Source: Permianibacter aggregans (GTDB taxonomy: Bacteria; Pseudomonadota; Gammaproteobacteria; Enterobacterales; Permianibacteraceae). Taken from it: 64,000 bases of DNA. Shown one piece after another: positions 9,859 through 17,959 of the stretch. The notes beneath the pieces were generated by a model. The model was not told the origin of the DNA. It saw nothing but the letters and a program-made list of their open reading frames with translations, and made no database searches. Numbering within the stretch: the first letter of the stretch is position 1; each line of letters starts with the position of its first letter. The position numbers and the translations under genes were made by a program. The stretch is taken from contig NZ_CP037953.1 of NCBI RefSeq assembly GCF_009756665.1, positions 4,202,649 through 4,266,648 of the forward strand, given 5' to 3'.

Positions 9859-10095
9859 GTTTTTGGCGGTGGTGGTGAATGAGAACTCACCAGTTCGACA
9901 AAACGCGACAGCGTTTTGTCCGCCACATCCCTGTGGCGTCCCCCTGACGGGGCTGGCGCGAAAATTTGCTCCTGGCAAATTTTTGGACGCCGAAGGCGCC
10001 CCGAAGGGGTGAGTAATCGCCCCAAGCGATTGCGAATTCATCTCACCGCTGTTTCTCGAGCAGAAATGGACCGAGTCTTGGCGCCCATCGTTTTC
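9859..10095 (+). repeat. tRNA-Ser-linked repeat unit C (expanded copy of B)
   Basis: This is the same unit as B, split by a 67-base insert (9919-9985) that adds more hairpins: GCCAC-ATCCCT-GTGGC, CCCC-CTGA-CGGGG and AAAATTTGC-TCCTG-GCAAATTTT (9961-9983). It again ends with TCTCACCGC and a decayed TGGCGCC/TTTT terminator. Growth of the unit by modular hairpin insertion is the simplest reading. Confidence 0.7.
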
Positions 10096-10300
10096 CCCTG
10101 AATGCGACTCTTTCCCATCAGCCAAAACCCCCATAAATTCAACAACCTGTTAAATCTTCTGACAAAGGCTATATTTGTTCAGCGGGGGTATTGTCTTGCC
10201 CGGGTACTGGCAGTACTTTTACTGCCTATAACAAACCTCCTGACCACGAAAACCGATTTCGGTCATTCGCTGTACAGGCTCCGAGTTGAGGGGAACCCGA

Positions 10301-10942
10301 TTGGTTAAAGTATTGCTGGCCGACGACCATGATTTGGTGCGAACTGGCGTCAAGCGTCTGTTGGAAGATGCGGGCGACATCAAAGTTGTCGGTGAAGCGG
10401 CGTCTGGCGAAGACGCGATTCGTTTGGCCAAGGAACTCAAACCGCAAGTCATTCTGATGGACGCCAACATGCCGGGCATCGGTGGCCTGGAGGCGACCAA
10501 GCGTATTCTGCGCCAGGTGCCGGACGCGAAAATCATCGCGTTGACTGTGCACGGTGACGAACCTTTCCCATCCAAGTTTTTGCAAGCCGGTGCTCATGGT
10601 TACCTAACCAAAGGTGCCGATGTTCATGAAATGGTGCGAGCCATTCGGCAAGTGGCCGGTGGTCGCCGTTACATTGCGGCCGAAGTGGCGCAACAAATGG
10701 CGCTGCGCCAGGTCACCGATGGCGAGGACAATCCATTCGAATTGTTGTCCGAGCGCGAAACACAGGTGATGTTGATGGTGACGCAAGGTCACAAGGTTCA
10801 GGAAATCGCCGACAAGCTTTGTTTGAGTCCAAAAACCGTCAACAGCTACCGTTATCGCCTGTTTGAGAAACTCAAAGTCAACAGCGATGTCGAACTTACC
10901 CATATGGCGATACGCCACGGTGTGGTACAAACCCAGCAATAA
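10301..10942 (+). CDS. uvrY: GacA/UvrY-type response regulator
   Basis: This 213-residue NarL/FixJ-family regulator has a receiver domain with the acidic pair DDH near residue 8, phospho-acceptor Asp in VILMDANMPG (near 53) and Lys in YLTKG. The LuxR-type HTH follows (LSERETQVMLMVTQG...SPKTVNSYRYRLFEKL). With the sensor BarA/GacS it controls CsrA-titrating small RNAs. The start is taken as TTG at 10301 because GAGGGGA lies 6 bases before it and the protein then begins like the family. The TTG at 10286 would swallow that site. uvrC follows after 15 bases, the classic gammaproteobacterial pairing. Confidence 0.93.
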   Translation: MVKVLLADDHDLVRTGVKRLLEDAGDIKVVGEAASGEDAIRLAKELKPQVILMDANMPGIGGLEATKRILRQVPDAKIIALTVHGDEPFPSKFLQAGAHGYLTKGADVHEMVRAIRQVAGGRRYIAAEVAQQMALRQVTDGEDNPFELLSERETQVMLMVTQGHKVQEIADKLCLSPKTVNSYRYRLFEKLKVNSDVELTHMAIRHGVVQTQQ

Positions 10943-10957
10943 CTGCTCGAATCACTG

Positions 10958-12820
10958 ATGTCCAAATCCCCAGAACAAACCGGCGACGAGCCGGTTTCGC
11001 GTCTTATTGATGCACCGGAAAAACTGCGCGACCGGCTGAAGGTGCTGAGCACTGGCCCCGGCGTCTATCGTATGCTCGACAGCAAAGGGGAAACGCTGTA
11101 CGTCGGCAAAGCCAAGAATCTGAAGAATCGGGTGTCGAGTTATTTCCGGCGCGAAGTCGACAGCGTCAAAACGGCGGCACTGGTTGAACTCGTTTGCGAT
11201 ATCGCGATCACGCTGACCGGTTCGGAAAGCGAAGCGCTGGTGCTCGAATACAATCTGATTCAGCAATACCTGCCGCGTTTCAACATTCTGCTGCGCGACG
11301 ATAAGTCTTATCCACATGTGTTTATGTCCGCAGATAAATTTCCGCGACTGGCGATTCACCGCGGGCCACGCAAAGAAAAAGGCCGCTATTTTGGACCTTA
11401 TCCTAGCGCCGGTGCGGTTCGACAATCGCTGTATTTGTTGCAGAAACTGTTCAAAGTGCGGCAATGCGAAAACAGTTTTTTTGCCAATCGTTCGCGGCCG
11501 TGTCTGCAGTATCAGATCGAGCGTTGCAAGGCGCCCTGCGTTGGCTATGTCAGCGAACAGGAATACGCCGATGATGTGCGCCTGACGGCGATGTTCTACG
11601 AAGGTCGCAATCAAGCCGTCATTGATGAGCTCGCCAATCAGATGGAGCGGGCTTCGGAAAAGCTGGAGTTTGAGCAAGCAGCACAGAAGCGCGATCAAAT
11701 CGCGATGCTGCGCAAAGTGCTCGATCGTCAACGCGTGTCAGCCGATGGCGGTGATGTCGATGTCGTCGCCGGTGTCATTGAAAAAGGCATGGCCTGCGTT
11801 TACGTGCTGCATGTTCGTGATGGCCGGGTATCCGGCAGCCATGCCGAGCTGCCGCCGTTGCCGGAAGGCTCCGAATTTAACGAACTGATCGATGCGTTCC
11901 TAACGCAGTTTTATCTGGCTGAGCGGGAAATTCCGCGTGAGATTATTCATAACGGCAGCGATGAAACGTCCGAAGCGTTGGCGGAGTTGCTATCGGAACG
12001 CACGCAGCGAAAAACTCGCGTCGCGACACAGGTGCGTGGCGATCGGCTGGCTTGGTTGAACATGGCCAAACGCAATGCCGAGAACTCGATTGCCAGCCGT
12101 TTTGCCCAGCAAGCGGAAGCGCAAAAGCGTGGTGAACAGCTGCGAGAATTGTTCGCTCTTGATGTCGTGCCGACACGTTTTGAATGTTTCGATATCAGCC
12201 ACACGATGGGCGAGTCGACAGTGGCTTCTTGCGTGGTGTTCGATTTAGCCGGGCCGCGTAAAAGCGATTACCGGCGTTTCAATATTGAAGGCATTACACC
12301 CGGTGATGATTACGCGGCGATGTACCAGGCGCTATCGCGCCGTTATGCGCGTCTGAAAAAAGGCGAGGGCGTGTTGCCGGATCTGCTGTTTATCGATGGC
12401 GGTCCTGGACAGCTGCGTCAGGCACAACAAATTCTTGAAGAGATGCAAATCGATACCGTATTGGCAATTGGTATTGCCAAGGGGCCGGATCGGCGTGTCG
12501 GCCAGGAAGAACTGCATGTGACCGGCTGGCCAAAGCCAGTACAATTGCCTGCCGACTCCAGTTTGCTGCATTTCATTCAGCAGATTCGCGATGAGGCACA
12601 TCGTTTTGCCATCACCGGGCATCGCCAGCGTCGCTCTAAGACCCGCAATCGTTCCCCGCTGGAAGGTATCACCGGTATCGGTCCGGCCCGACGTAAAGAG
12701 CTGCTGCGCCGCTTTGGTGGTCTGCAGGAACTGACCAAGGCTGGCGTTGATGATATCGCCGCCGTTCCCGGCATTTCACGGGCATTGGCCGAACGCATTT
12801 ATCGCGCGCTGCACCCGTAA
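10958..12820 (+). CDS. uvrC: Excinuclease ABC subunit C
   Basis: This 620-residue protein of normal length has an N-terminal GIY-YIG nuclease domain (GPGVYRMLDSKGETLYVGKA), a cysteine cluster (CLQYQIERCKAPCVGY), a UVR motif, an RNase H-like 5' nuclease domain (CFDISHTMGE, LLFIDGGPGQ) and C-terminal helix-hairpin-helix motifs (GITGIGPARRKELL, AAVPGISRALAERIY). It makes the dual incisions in nucleotide excision repair with UvrA and UvrB. It is probably co-transcribed with uvrY and pgsA. Confidence 0.96.
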   Translation: MSKSPEQTGDEPVSRLIDAPEKLRDRLKVLSTGPGVYRMLDSKGETLYVGKAKNLKNRVSSYFRREVDSVKTAALVELVCDIAITLTGSESEALVLEYNLIQQYLPRFNILLRDDKSYPHVFMSADKFPRLAIHRGPRKEKGRYFGPYPSAGAVRQSLYLLQKLFKVRQCENSFFANRSRPCLQYQIERCKAPCVGYVSEQEYADDVRLTAMFYEGRNQAVIDELANQMERASEKLEFEQAAQKRDQIAMLRKVLDRQRVSADGGDVDVVAGVIEKGMACVYVLHVRDGRVSGSHAELPPLPEGSEFNELIDAFLTQFYLAEREIPREIIHNGSDETSEALAELLSERTQRKTRVATQVRGDRLAWLNMAKRNAENSIASRFAQQAEAQKRGEQLRELFALDVVPTRFECFDISHTMGESTVASCVVFDLAGPRKSDYRRFNIEGITPGDDYAAMYQALSRRYARLKKGEGVLPDLLFIDGGPGQLRQAQQILEEMQIDTVLAIGIAKGPDRRVGQEELHVTGWPKPVQLPADSSLLHFIQQIRDEAHRFAITGHRQRRSKTRNRSPLEGITGIGPARRKELLRRFGGLQELTKAGVDDIAAVPGISRALAERIYRALHP

Positions 12821-12876
12821 CTGGCATACTGCGCACCTGCCTCAAGCGGCCGTCCCAACTCCGACAACGATAACGC

Positions 12877-13434
12877 ATGACCATCCCGAACATCCTGACG
12901 CTGTTCCGAATCGCTTTAATCCCAGCCTTCGTGCTGGTGTTTTACTTGCCCTGGAAATGGCATTACCTGGCCAGCGCTGCGATTTTTGCACTCGCCAGTG
13001 CCACCGACTGGCTCGATGGCTACATCGCGCGCCAGATGGGCCAAACCTCGCGTTTGGGCGCATTTCTGGACCCGGTGGCCGACAAGCTGATGGTCGCCGT
13101 CGCGCTGGTTTTGTTGGTCGAGGTCTACAACTCACCGTGGCTCGCGGTCGCGGCCAGCGTTATCGTTGCGCGCGAAATTACCGTGTCGGCGCTGCGTGAA
13201 TGGATGGCGGAGCTCGGTAAGCGCGGCGTCGTCAAGGTGTCGATGGTCGGCAAAATCAAGACCGCCTGCCAGATGTTCGCTATCGTTGTGTTGCTGGCGA
13301 CACCGGTTGGCCACAAATGGGACGTATTTGGATTTGTCGCGATCTACGTTGCTGTGGTTTTCACGTTGTGGTCGATGATTGTCTACCTGAAAGCGGCTTG
13401 GCCAGAGTTTGAATTGGGTGCCAAACGGCACTGA
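12877..13434 (+). CDS. pgsA: CDP-diacylglycerol-glycerol-3-phosphate 3-phosphatidyltransferase
   Basis: This 185-residue membrane protein has the CDP-alcohol phosphotransferase motif DWLDGYIAR...G.FLDPVADK (residues about 45-70). It makes phosphatidylglycerol phosphate, the committed step of PG and cardiolipin synthesis. About four hydrophobic spans follow. It lies 56 bases after uvrC, the conserved order in gammaproteobacteria. Confidence 0.95.
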   Translation: MTIPNILTLFRIALIPAFVLVFYLPWKWHYLASAAIFALASATDWLDGYIARQMGQTSRLGAFLDPVADKLMVAVALVLLVEVYNSPWLAVAASVIVAREITVSALREWMAELGKRGVVKVSMVGKIKTACQMFAIVVLLATPVGHKWDVFGFVAIYVAVVFTLWSMIVYLKAAWPEFELGAKRH

Positions 13435-13487
13435 CATACGCCTTCTGCGCAAGGAATAATCAACAAAAAAATAAAGGATTCAATAGC

Positions 13488-13515
13488 TTGACAGCGGGAG
13501 GCCATTCGTTAAAAT
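13488..13515 (+). promoter_or_regulatory. Sigma-70 promoter of the tRNA cluster
   Basis: TTGACA (13488-13493) and TAAAAT (13510-13515) are separated by 16 bases. The predicted start is a few bases before the first tRNA-Gly at 13530. A GCGC stretch follows the -10, as in stringently controlled stable-RNA promoters. Confidence 0.75.
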
Positions 13516-13529
13516 GCGCGTCCTGTTTT

Positions 13530-13605
<76 letters not shown>

Positions 13606-13687
13606 GATTTTAACGGTGGTTTCGCGCTCGGCGGAGTTGCCAGAAAGACTGGTTAGAACGCAGTGGATGGTATTCACTGTTTGCCAC

Positions 13688-13761
13688 GGCGGGGTGGCAG
13701 AGTGGTCATGCAGCGGACTGCAAATCCGTCTACGCCGGTTCGATTCCGACCTCCGCCTCCA
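13688..13761 (+). tRNA. tRNA-Cys (anticodon GCA)
   Basis: This 74-base tRNA has a GGCGGGG/CTCCGCC acceptor (one G-T pair), anticodon GCA in GGACTGCAAATCC, GGTTCGATTCC T-arm, discriminator T and CCA encoded. It is second in the cluster. Confidence 0.96.
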
Positions 13762-13779
13762 GTTTTTCATCAGTTATAA

Positions 13780-13855
<76 letters not shown>

Positions 13856-13894
13856 AATTCCGAAAGCGATCTTCTGCTTTCAGTTCTATCCAAA

Positions 13895-13983
13895 GCCCGG
13901 ATGGCGAAATAGGTAGACGCAAGGGACTTAAAATCCCTCGGTTGGAAACGACCGTGCCGGTTCGATTCCGGCTCCGGGCACCA
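13895..13983 (+). tRNA. tRNA-Leu (anticodon TAA)
   Basis: This 89-base class II tRNA has GCCCGGA/TCCGGGC acceptor arms, anticodon TAA at 13929-13931 within GGGACTTAAAATCCC, a long variable arm, discriminator A and encoded CCA. It is last in the cluster. Confidence 0.96.
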
Positions 13984-14019
13984 TTCGCTTGCAGCGTTTC
14001 GCTTTCAATCCCCTTTGCA

Positions 14020-14709
14020 TCAACCTTTATCAACATTCGCTCTCGCGGCGCGCCAGGCTCGGTATTGTTTCTCCGAATAAACACCGTACAGAGGCATGAT
14101 GATGCCAAGCAGGCTATACACCATGCCATTCAGCGCCAAATATTTTTCCGGCAAGGTATAAGTCAAAATCAGTGACAGCACGCCAGGGCTCATCAACAGC
14201 AAAAACGAAAAACCATGTTGCGCGGCCAGGAATTTCTGTTCGTCGGTCAACCCAAGTTTTTTCGCCTGACGGATGGTGTGGCGATACAACAAAAACATCG
14301 CCATGCACATGGTGATAAATCCATAACCATAAATCGCGAATAAATCCGAAATATCGGCGGGGCCGGTGGCGGTGTAGGAGGTTTTCAACAGACCGCCGGT
14401 CACCCAGTGGAAAAAACCGCTGAACAGCATTTTTAAAGGATAGACATAGACCAGCACGGTGCACACCAACACCGAGGTCAGCAAAATCGAAACGCCATCG
14501 TCGCTGCGATAATCTTTCGACCAGCTTTGATGAGCATGCCAAAACATGATCAGCAGCGCGGCGCTGACAATAAATGATGGGATTTGGTGCAGGGCATTTT
14601 TCAGTTCAGCAATGCTGCCCGGCATTTCGTCGCCGGATATGGCCAACAAGGTCAGGGCAAAGGCAAATGCTGCATCAGTAAATGCTTCCAGGCGACTTCC
14701 ATTGCGCAT
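14020..14709 (-). CDS. TMEM175 (DUF1211) family membrane protein
   Basis: This 229-residue protein has about six hydrophobic spans. It begins with the family signature RLEAFTDAAFAFALTLL. The usual FSD is FTD here. Bacterial TMEM175 proteins form tetrameric potassium-permeable channels, and this one has the single-repeat bacterial length. It is convergent with the tRNA cluster and lies behind the fnr terminator, so it is probably expressed on its own. Confidence 0.8.
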   Translation of the reverse strand: MRNGSRLEAFTDAAFAFALTLLAISGDEMPGSIAELKNALHQIPSFIVSAALLIMFWHAHQSWSKDYRSDDGVSILLTSVLVCTVLVYVYPLKMLFSGFFHWVTGGLLKTSYTATGPADISDLFAIYGYGFITMCMAMFLLYRHTIRQAKKLGLTDEQKFLAAQHGFSFLLLMSPGVLSLILTYTLPEKYLALNGMVYSLLGIIMPLYGVYSEKQYRAWRAARANVDKG

Positions 14710-14713
14710 ACAA

Positions 14714-14738
14714 AAACTCCCGGCAAGAACCGGGAGTT
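14714..14738 (-). terminator. fnr terminator
   Basis: The 9-bp perfect stem AACTCCCGG / CCGGGAGTT has a 6-base loop and is followed on the minus strand by TTTTTG. It lies 37 bases past the end of fnr. Confidence 0.82.
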
Positions 14739-14774
14739 AATGTAGCACAGCAAACCAAGCTTGAAACGTGCGTA

Positions 14775-15530
14775 TTAGACCGCCGTTGGTTGATGGCTGT
14801 CGCAAGCCGTACCGGCCAGACGAGACATCGCTTTCAGATCGAGAATTTCGATTTCCTTGCCGGTAGCCGAAATCATGTCGTTTTTCTGGTAGCGTGCAAA
14901 TAAACGCGAGATGGTTTCGATGGTCAGGCCGAGATAGTTGCCGATATCGGAACGGGTCATTGGCAGAATAAAGCGGGTGGCAGAACGGCCGCGACGCGAA
15001 TAACGGGTCGACAGGTTGACCAGAAACGCTGCCAGTCTTTCCTCGGCATTTTTCTTGTTCAATAGCAACAGCAATTCCTGGTCGTCGAGAATTTCCTGAC
15101 TCATCACCCGCATCAGTTGCGAGCGCAGTGACGACATCGTTCCAGCCAACTCTTCCAGTTGCTCGAAAGGCAGTGCGCACACCATCGTTGTTTCCATGGC
15201 GACCGCGAAACCGCGATGCGCCATATTGGCAACGGCATCAAGACCAATGACTTCGCCGGCCAGATGAAAGCCGGTGATCTGTTCTTCGCCTTCGCTGGAA
15301 ATCGTGTAGGTTTTCAAACTGCCGCTACGAATCGCGAACAGGCTTTCCAGTTTGTCGCCAGCGCGGAACAGCAAATCGCCTTTTTGCAGCGGTTTGTTGC
15401 GCTGAATGATGCTGTCCAAGTGTTCGATTTCGGCCTCGGCCAGACTGACTGGCAGGCAGAGCTGGCTGATACTGCACTGCTGACAGGAAATCTTCGAGGT
15501 CAGTGAGTTGGACATGTTCAGGTTCGGCAT
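14775..15530 (-). CDS. fnr: FNR/ANR oxygen-sensing transcription regulator
   Basis: This is a 251-residue Crp-family regulator. The N-terminal cysteines C16-X2-C19-X5-C25, with a fourth in MVCALPF near residue 113, match the [4Fe-4S] ligands of FNR. The recognition helix keeps the FNR-type E..SR (TIETISRLF). It senses loss of O2 through the cluster and activates genes with TTGAT-N4-ATCAA boxes. Such boxes precede hemN, ccoN and a CoA-transferase gene in this window. A second ATG six codons in is possible. It is also called anr in pseudomonads. Confidence 0.93.
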   Translation of the reverse strand: MPNLNMSNSLTSKISCQQCSISQLCLPVSLAEAEIEHLDSIIQRNKPLQKGDLLFRAGDKLESLFAIRSGSLKTYTISSEGEEQITGFHLAGEVIGLDAVANMAHRGFAVAMETTMVCALPFEQLEELAGTMSSLRSQLMRVMSQEILDDQELLLLLNKKNAEERLAAFLVNLSTRYSRRGRSATRFILPMTRSDIGNYLGLTIETISRLFARYQKNDMISATGKEIEILDLKAMSRLAGTACDSHQPTAV

Positions 15531-15602
15531 TCAATACGCTCCGGCGGCGAAGGTAAATACAGTATAGGTGATACCGCTTTATTCATACAGTTCCCCAAGT
15601 CA

Positions 15603-17006
15603 TTAAATCAACCGGGAAAACCGACTCTGCATCATCACCGACAAGTAGCGGTCAAACACGGTACAAATGTTTCGAATTAGCAATCGTCCGAGCGGCGCCA
15701 CTTCAATGCCTTGCTCGTCAATCGTCACCAGGCCATCATCAGCAAAACTCTGCAAACGCTGCAACTCATCGGCAAAGTAGCTTTGAAAATCAATACCATG
15801 GAGCTGATTGATGACAGAGTACTCGAGATTGAAATGGCAAATCAGCTGCATGATGACATCGCGCCGCAGCTTGTCGTCGGCATCCAGTTTGACACCGCGC
15901 CAAATCGGCAAATTGGATTTGTCCAAAGCTTCGTAATAGCCATCCAGATCTTTGAGGTTCTGGAAGTAGCTGTCACCGATCTGGGAAATACCCGACACAC
16001 CAAGCGCCAACAGCTCGCACTCGGCGCGGGTCGAATAGCCTTGGAAATTGCGGTGCAGTTGACCATTGCGTTGAGCCACGGCCAGCTCGTCATTCGGCTT
16101 GGCGAAATGATCCATGCCAATATGAACGTAATCGTTGCGGGTCAGGAAGCTGACTGTGTATTCGAGAATCTGCAGTTTTTCTTCAGCGGAAGGCAACGCC
16201 TGTTTTGGAATCGCCGCCTGCGATTTGAAGTGCGAAGGCAGGTGCGCGTAATTGAAGATCGACAGACGATCCGGTGATAGCAGCATGACTTTATCAAGCG
16301 TTTCGCGAAAGCTCTGCTCAGTCTGATAGGGCAAGCCATAGATCAAATCGAGGTTGATCGAACGAAAGCCATGCTCGCGCGCCTGCTGAATGACTTTTTC
16401 GGTCAGCTCAAAGCTCTGCACACGATTGACGGCCTTTTGCACTTTTGGATCGAAATCCTGCACGCCAAGACTCAGCCGATTGAGTCCGAGCTCAGCGAGG
16501 CGCTGCATGCTGTCGTCATTGACTGCGCGCGGGTCGACTTCGATCGAATATTCACCTTCGCTGCTCGGCGCAATCTCGAAATGATGGTGCAGGCAATCGA
16601 CGATCGCCGCCATTTCTGTGTGCGATAAAAACGTTGGCGTACCGCCACCCCAATGCATCTGGGTGACGCGGCGACCGCCAAGCAGTTTTGCGTGCAGGGC
16701 GATTTCACGCTTCAGGTATTCGACATAGGTTTGCGCCTTGCGCCGATCTTTGGTGACAATCTTGTTGCAAGCGCAGTAGTAACAAAGCGTCGCGCAAAAC
16801 GGAATGTGGATATAAATCGACAGTGGCGCTTTCGGATCCGTTTGCGCAATCGCCTGTTGATAATCGGCTTTGCGAAAATCTTCGGTGAATTGCAGCGCTG
16901 TCGGGTAGGAGGTATAGCGCGGCCCGCTAAGGTTGTAGCGGGCAATCAACTCGCGGTTGATGCTGATTGGTGCCTGCTGAATCGGAAATTGCAAAATCAT
17001 AGCCAT
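15603..17006 (-). CDS. hemN: Oxygen-independent coproporphyrinogen III dehydrogenase
   Basis: This 467-residue radical SAM enzyme has the cluster motif CATLCYYCAC (CxxxCxxC, near residue 75). The GGGTPTFL, EVDPRAV and NYAHLP segments are typical of HemN. It makes protoporphyrinogen IX without O2, needed for haem under low oxygen. An FNR box lies about 50 bases upstream. It sits between fnr and the cbb3 assembly genes, fitting a shared low-oxygen role. Confidence 0.94.
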   Translation of the reverse strand: MAMILQFPIQQAPISINRELIARYNLSGPRYTSYPTALQFTEDFRKADYQQAIAQTDPKAPLSIYIHIPFCATLCYYCACNKIVTKDRRKAQTYVEYLKREIALHAKLLGGRRVTQMHWGGGTPTFLSHTEMAAIVDCLHHHFEIAPSSEGEYSIEVDPRAVNDDSMQRLAELGLNRLSLGVQDFDPKVQKAVNRVQSFELTEKVIQQAREHGFRSINLDLIYGLPYQTEQSFRETLDKVMLLSPDRLSIFNYAHLPSHFKSQAAIPKQALPSAEEKLQILEYTVSFLTRNDYVHIGMDHFAKPNDELAVAQRNGQLHRNFQGYSTRAECELLALGVSGISQIGDSYFQNLKDLDGYYEALDKSNLPIWRGVKLDADDKLRRDVIMQLICHFNLEYSVINQLHGIDFQSYFADELQRLQSFADDGLVTIDEQGIEVAPLGRLLIRNICTVFDRYLSVMMQSRFSRLI

Positions 17007-17054
17007 TACGCCTCCCAGTTGCTGGCAGTGTAGGGGCGCAAACGTTCAAGCAGC

Positions 17055-17068
17055 TTGATTTATGTCAA
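17055..17068 (-). promoter_or_regulatory. FNR box upstream of hemN
   Basis: TTGAT-TTAT-GTCAA matches the FNR/ANR consensus TTGAT-N4-ATCAA at 9 of 10 positions. Its centre is 55 bases before the hemN ATG, and it overlaps the last codons of the upstream gene. Confidence 0.8.
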
Positions 17069-17787
17069 TTGGCAGACAGGCTGTGGTGATGATGGTGTTG
17101 ATGCGGGTCATCGGCGGACCAGAGCCCGGCACCGTTATGCCAGGCAATCCAGAGACCAAAGCCGATCAATGCCAGCGCCGAGACCCGGCGCAGCGCATTC
17201 GAGAACTGGAAACTGGAGGAGAGCAGCGCCGGCAGCAACATCGCCGGCAAGGTACCCAGCCCGAAAGCCAGCATGTAGAGTGCGGCATCAGCCGCGTCCA
17301 TGCGCGCTGCGGCCACGGTCAAGGCGCTGTAGACCAAACCGCAGGGCAGTAGACCCCAGAGCATGCCGGCCAGCAAAGACGGGGCCAGTCCTTTGTTTTG
17401 CAAGGCACGGGCAAACCACGTTTTCACCGGCTGCCAGAGTTTGGCGCCGAGCCGTTCGAGTTTGGTCAGACCGAGCCACCAGCGGCCGATATATAACCCC
17501 ATCGCAATCAGCATCAGCCCCGATAACACACGCACGGCAACTGCAAGCGGCTGCAGCTTTTGCAGGGGCAAAAGCATGACTAGCGCGCCTAACGTCCACC
17601 CAAGCACCGCGTAAGTCATGATGCGACCCGTGCCGTGCGCAGACAACTTCATGGCGCGCAGCCAGGCGGGGTCGCCACGAGTTTGCTGGCCAAGCGCCAT
17701 GGCTATGCCGCCACACATCGGCAGACAGTGGCCGGCGCTCAACAGACCGGTGACAAACGCCGCAACAAGCCAGGGCAGTTCAGTCAT
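17065..17787 (-). CDS. TauE/SafE-type (DsbD-like) membrane protein linked to cbb3 assembly
   Basis: This roughly 240-residue, six-span protein starts with the family motif GLLSAGHCLPMCGG and has a second GLLPCGLVYSAL motif. It ends with a His-rich tail (HQHHHHH). This family is commonly found after ccoGHIS and is suspected to move copper or thiols for cbb3 oxidase maturation (family knowledge; role not proven here). Its start lies inside the ccoS 3' end. An ATG two codons earlier is equally possible. Confidence 0.78.
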   Translation of the reverse strand: MTELPWLVAAFVTGLLSAGHCLPMCGGIAMALGQQTRGDPAWLRAMKLSAHGTGRIMTYAVLGWTLGALVMLLPLQKLQPLAVAVRVLSGLMLIAMGLYIGRWWLGLTKLERLGAKLWQPVKTWFARALQNKGLAPSLLAGMLWGLLPCGLVYSALTVAAARMDAADAALYMLAFGLGTLPAMLLPALLSSSFQFSNALRRVSALALIGFGLWIAWHNGAGLWSADDPHQHHHHHSLSAN

Positions 17788-17959
17788 GATCATCGCTATC
17801 GGATTGGTTGGGTTTTGCCGCTTTTTGCTCCATCAGAATGCTGTGACCGGCCGAATCCAAATCCTGAAACTGGCGCTTTTGCACCGCCCAGATAAACGCC
17901 CAAATCGCCACAGCCAGCATCAGCAAGCCGAGCGGAATCAACAGGAAAATCGCGCTCAT
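17780..17959 (-). CDS. ccoS: cbb3 oxidase maturation protein CcoS
   Basis: This 59-residue protein has a single N-terminal membrane span (MSAIFLLIPLGLLMLAVAIW, about residues 1-25) and a short acidic tail ending SDSDDHD. Position and form match CcoS/FixS, needed for cofactor insertion into cbb3 oxidase. Its ATG overlaps the ccoI stop (ATGA), and its end overlaps the next gene by 8 bases, so translation is tightly coupled. Confidence 0.88.
   Translation of the reverse strand: MSAIFLLIPLGLLMLAVAIWAFIWAVQKRQFQDLDSAGHSILMEQKAAKPNQSDSDDHD

Noticed and set aside
9429..10095. CRISPR array near tRNA-Ser
   Set aside because: The repeats are few, long and unequal, with internal hairpins and no regular spacers. 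No cas genes are in the window.
9283..10134. Minus-strand reading frames (97-181 codons) across the tRNA-Ser repeats
   Set aside because: They arise from the hairpin-rich repeats and tRNA itself and share the same short peptides because the DNA is repeated.
14114..14542. 142-codon frame opposite the TMEM175-like gene
   Set aside because: It is a shadow frame on the same strand in another phase. The TMEM175 reading has the family signature.
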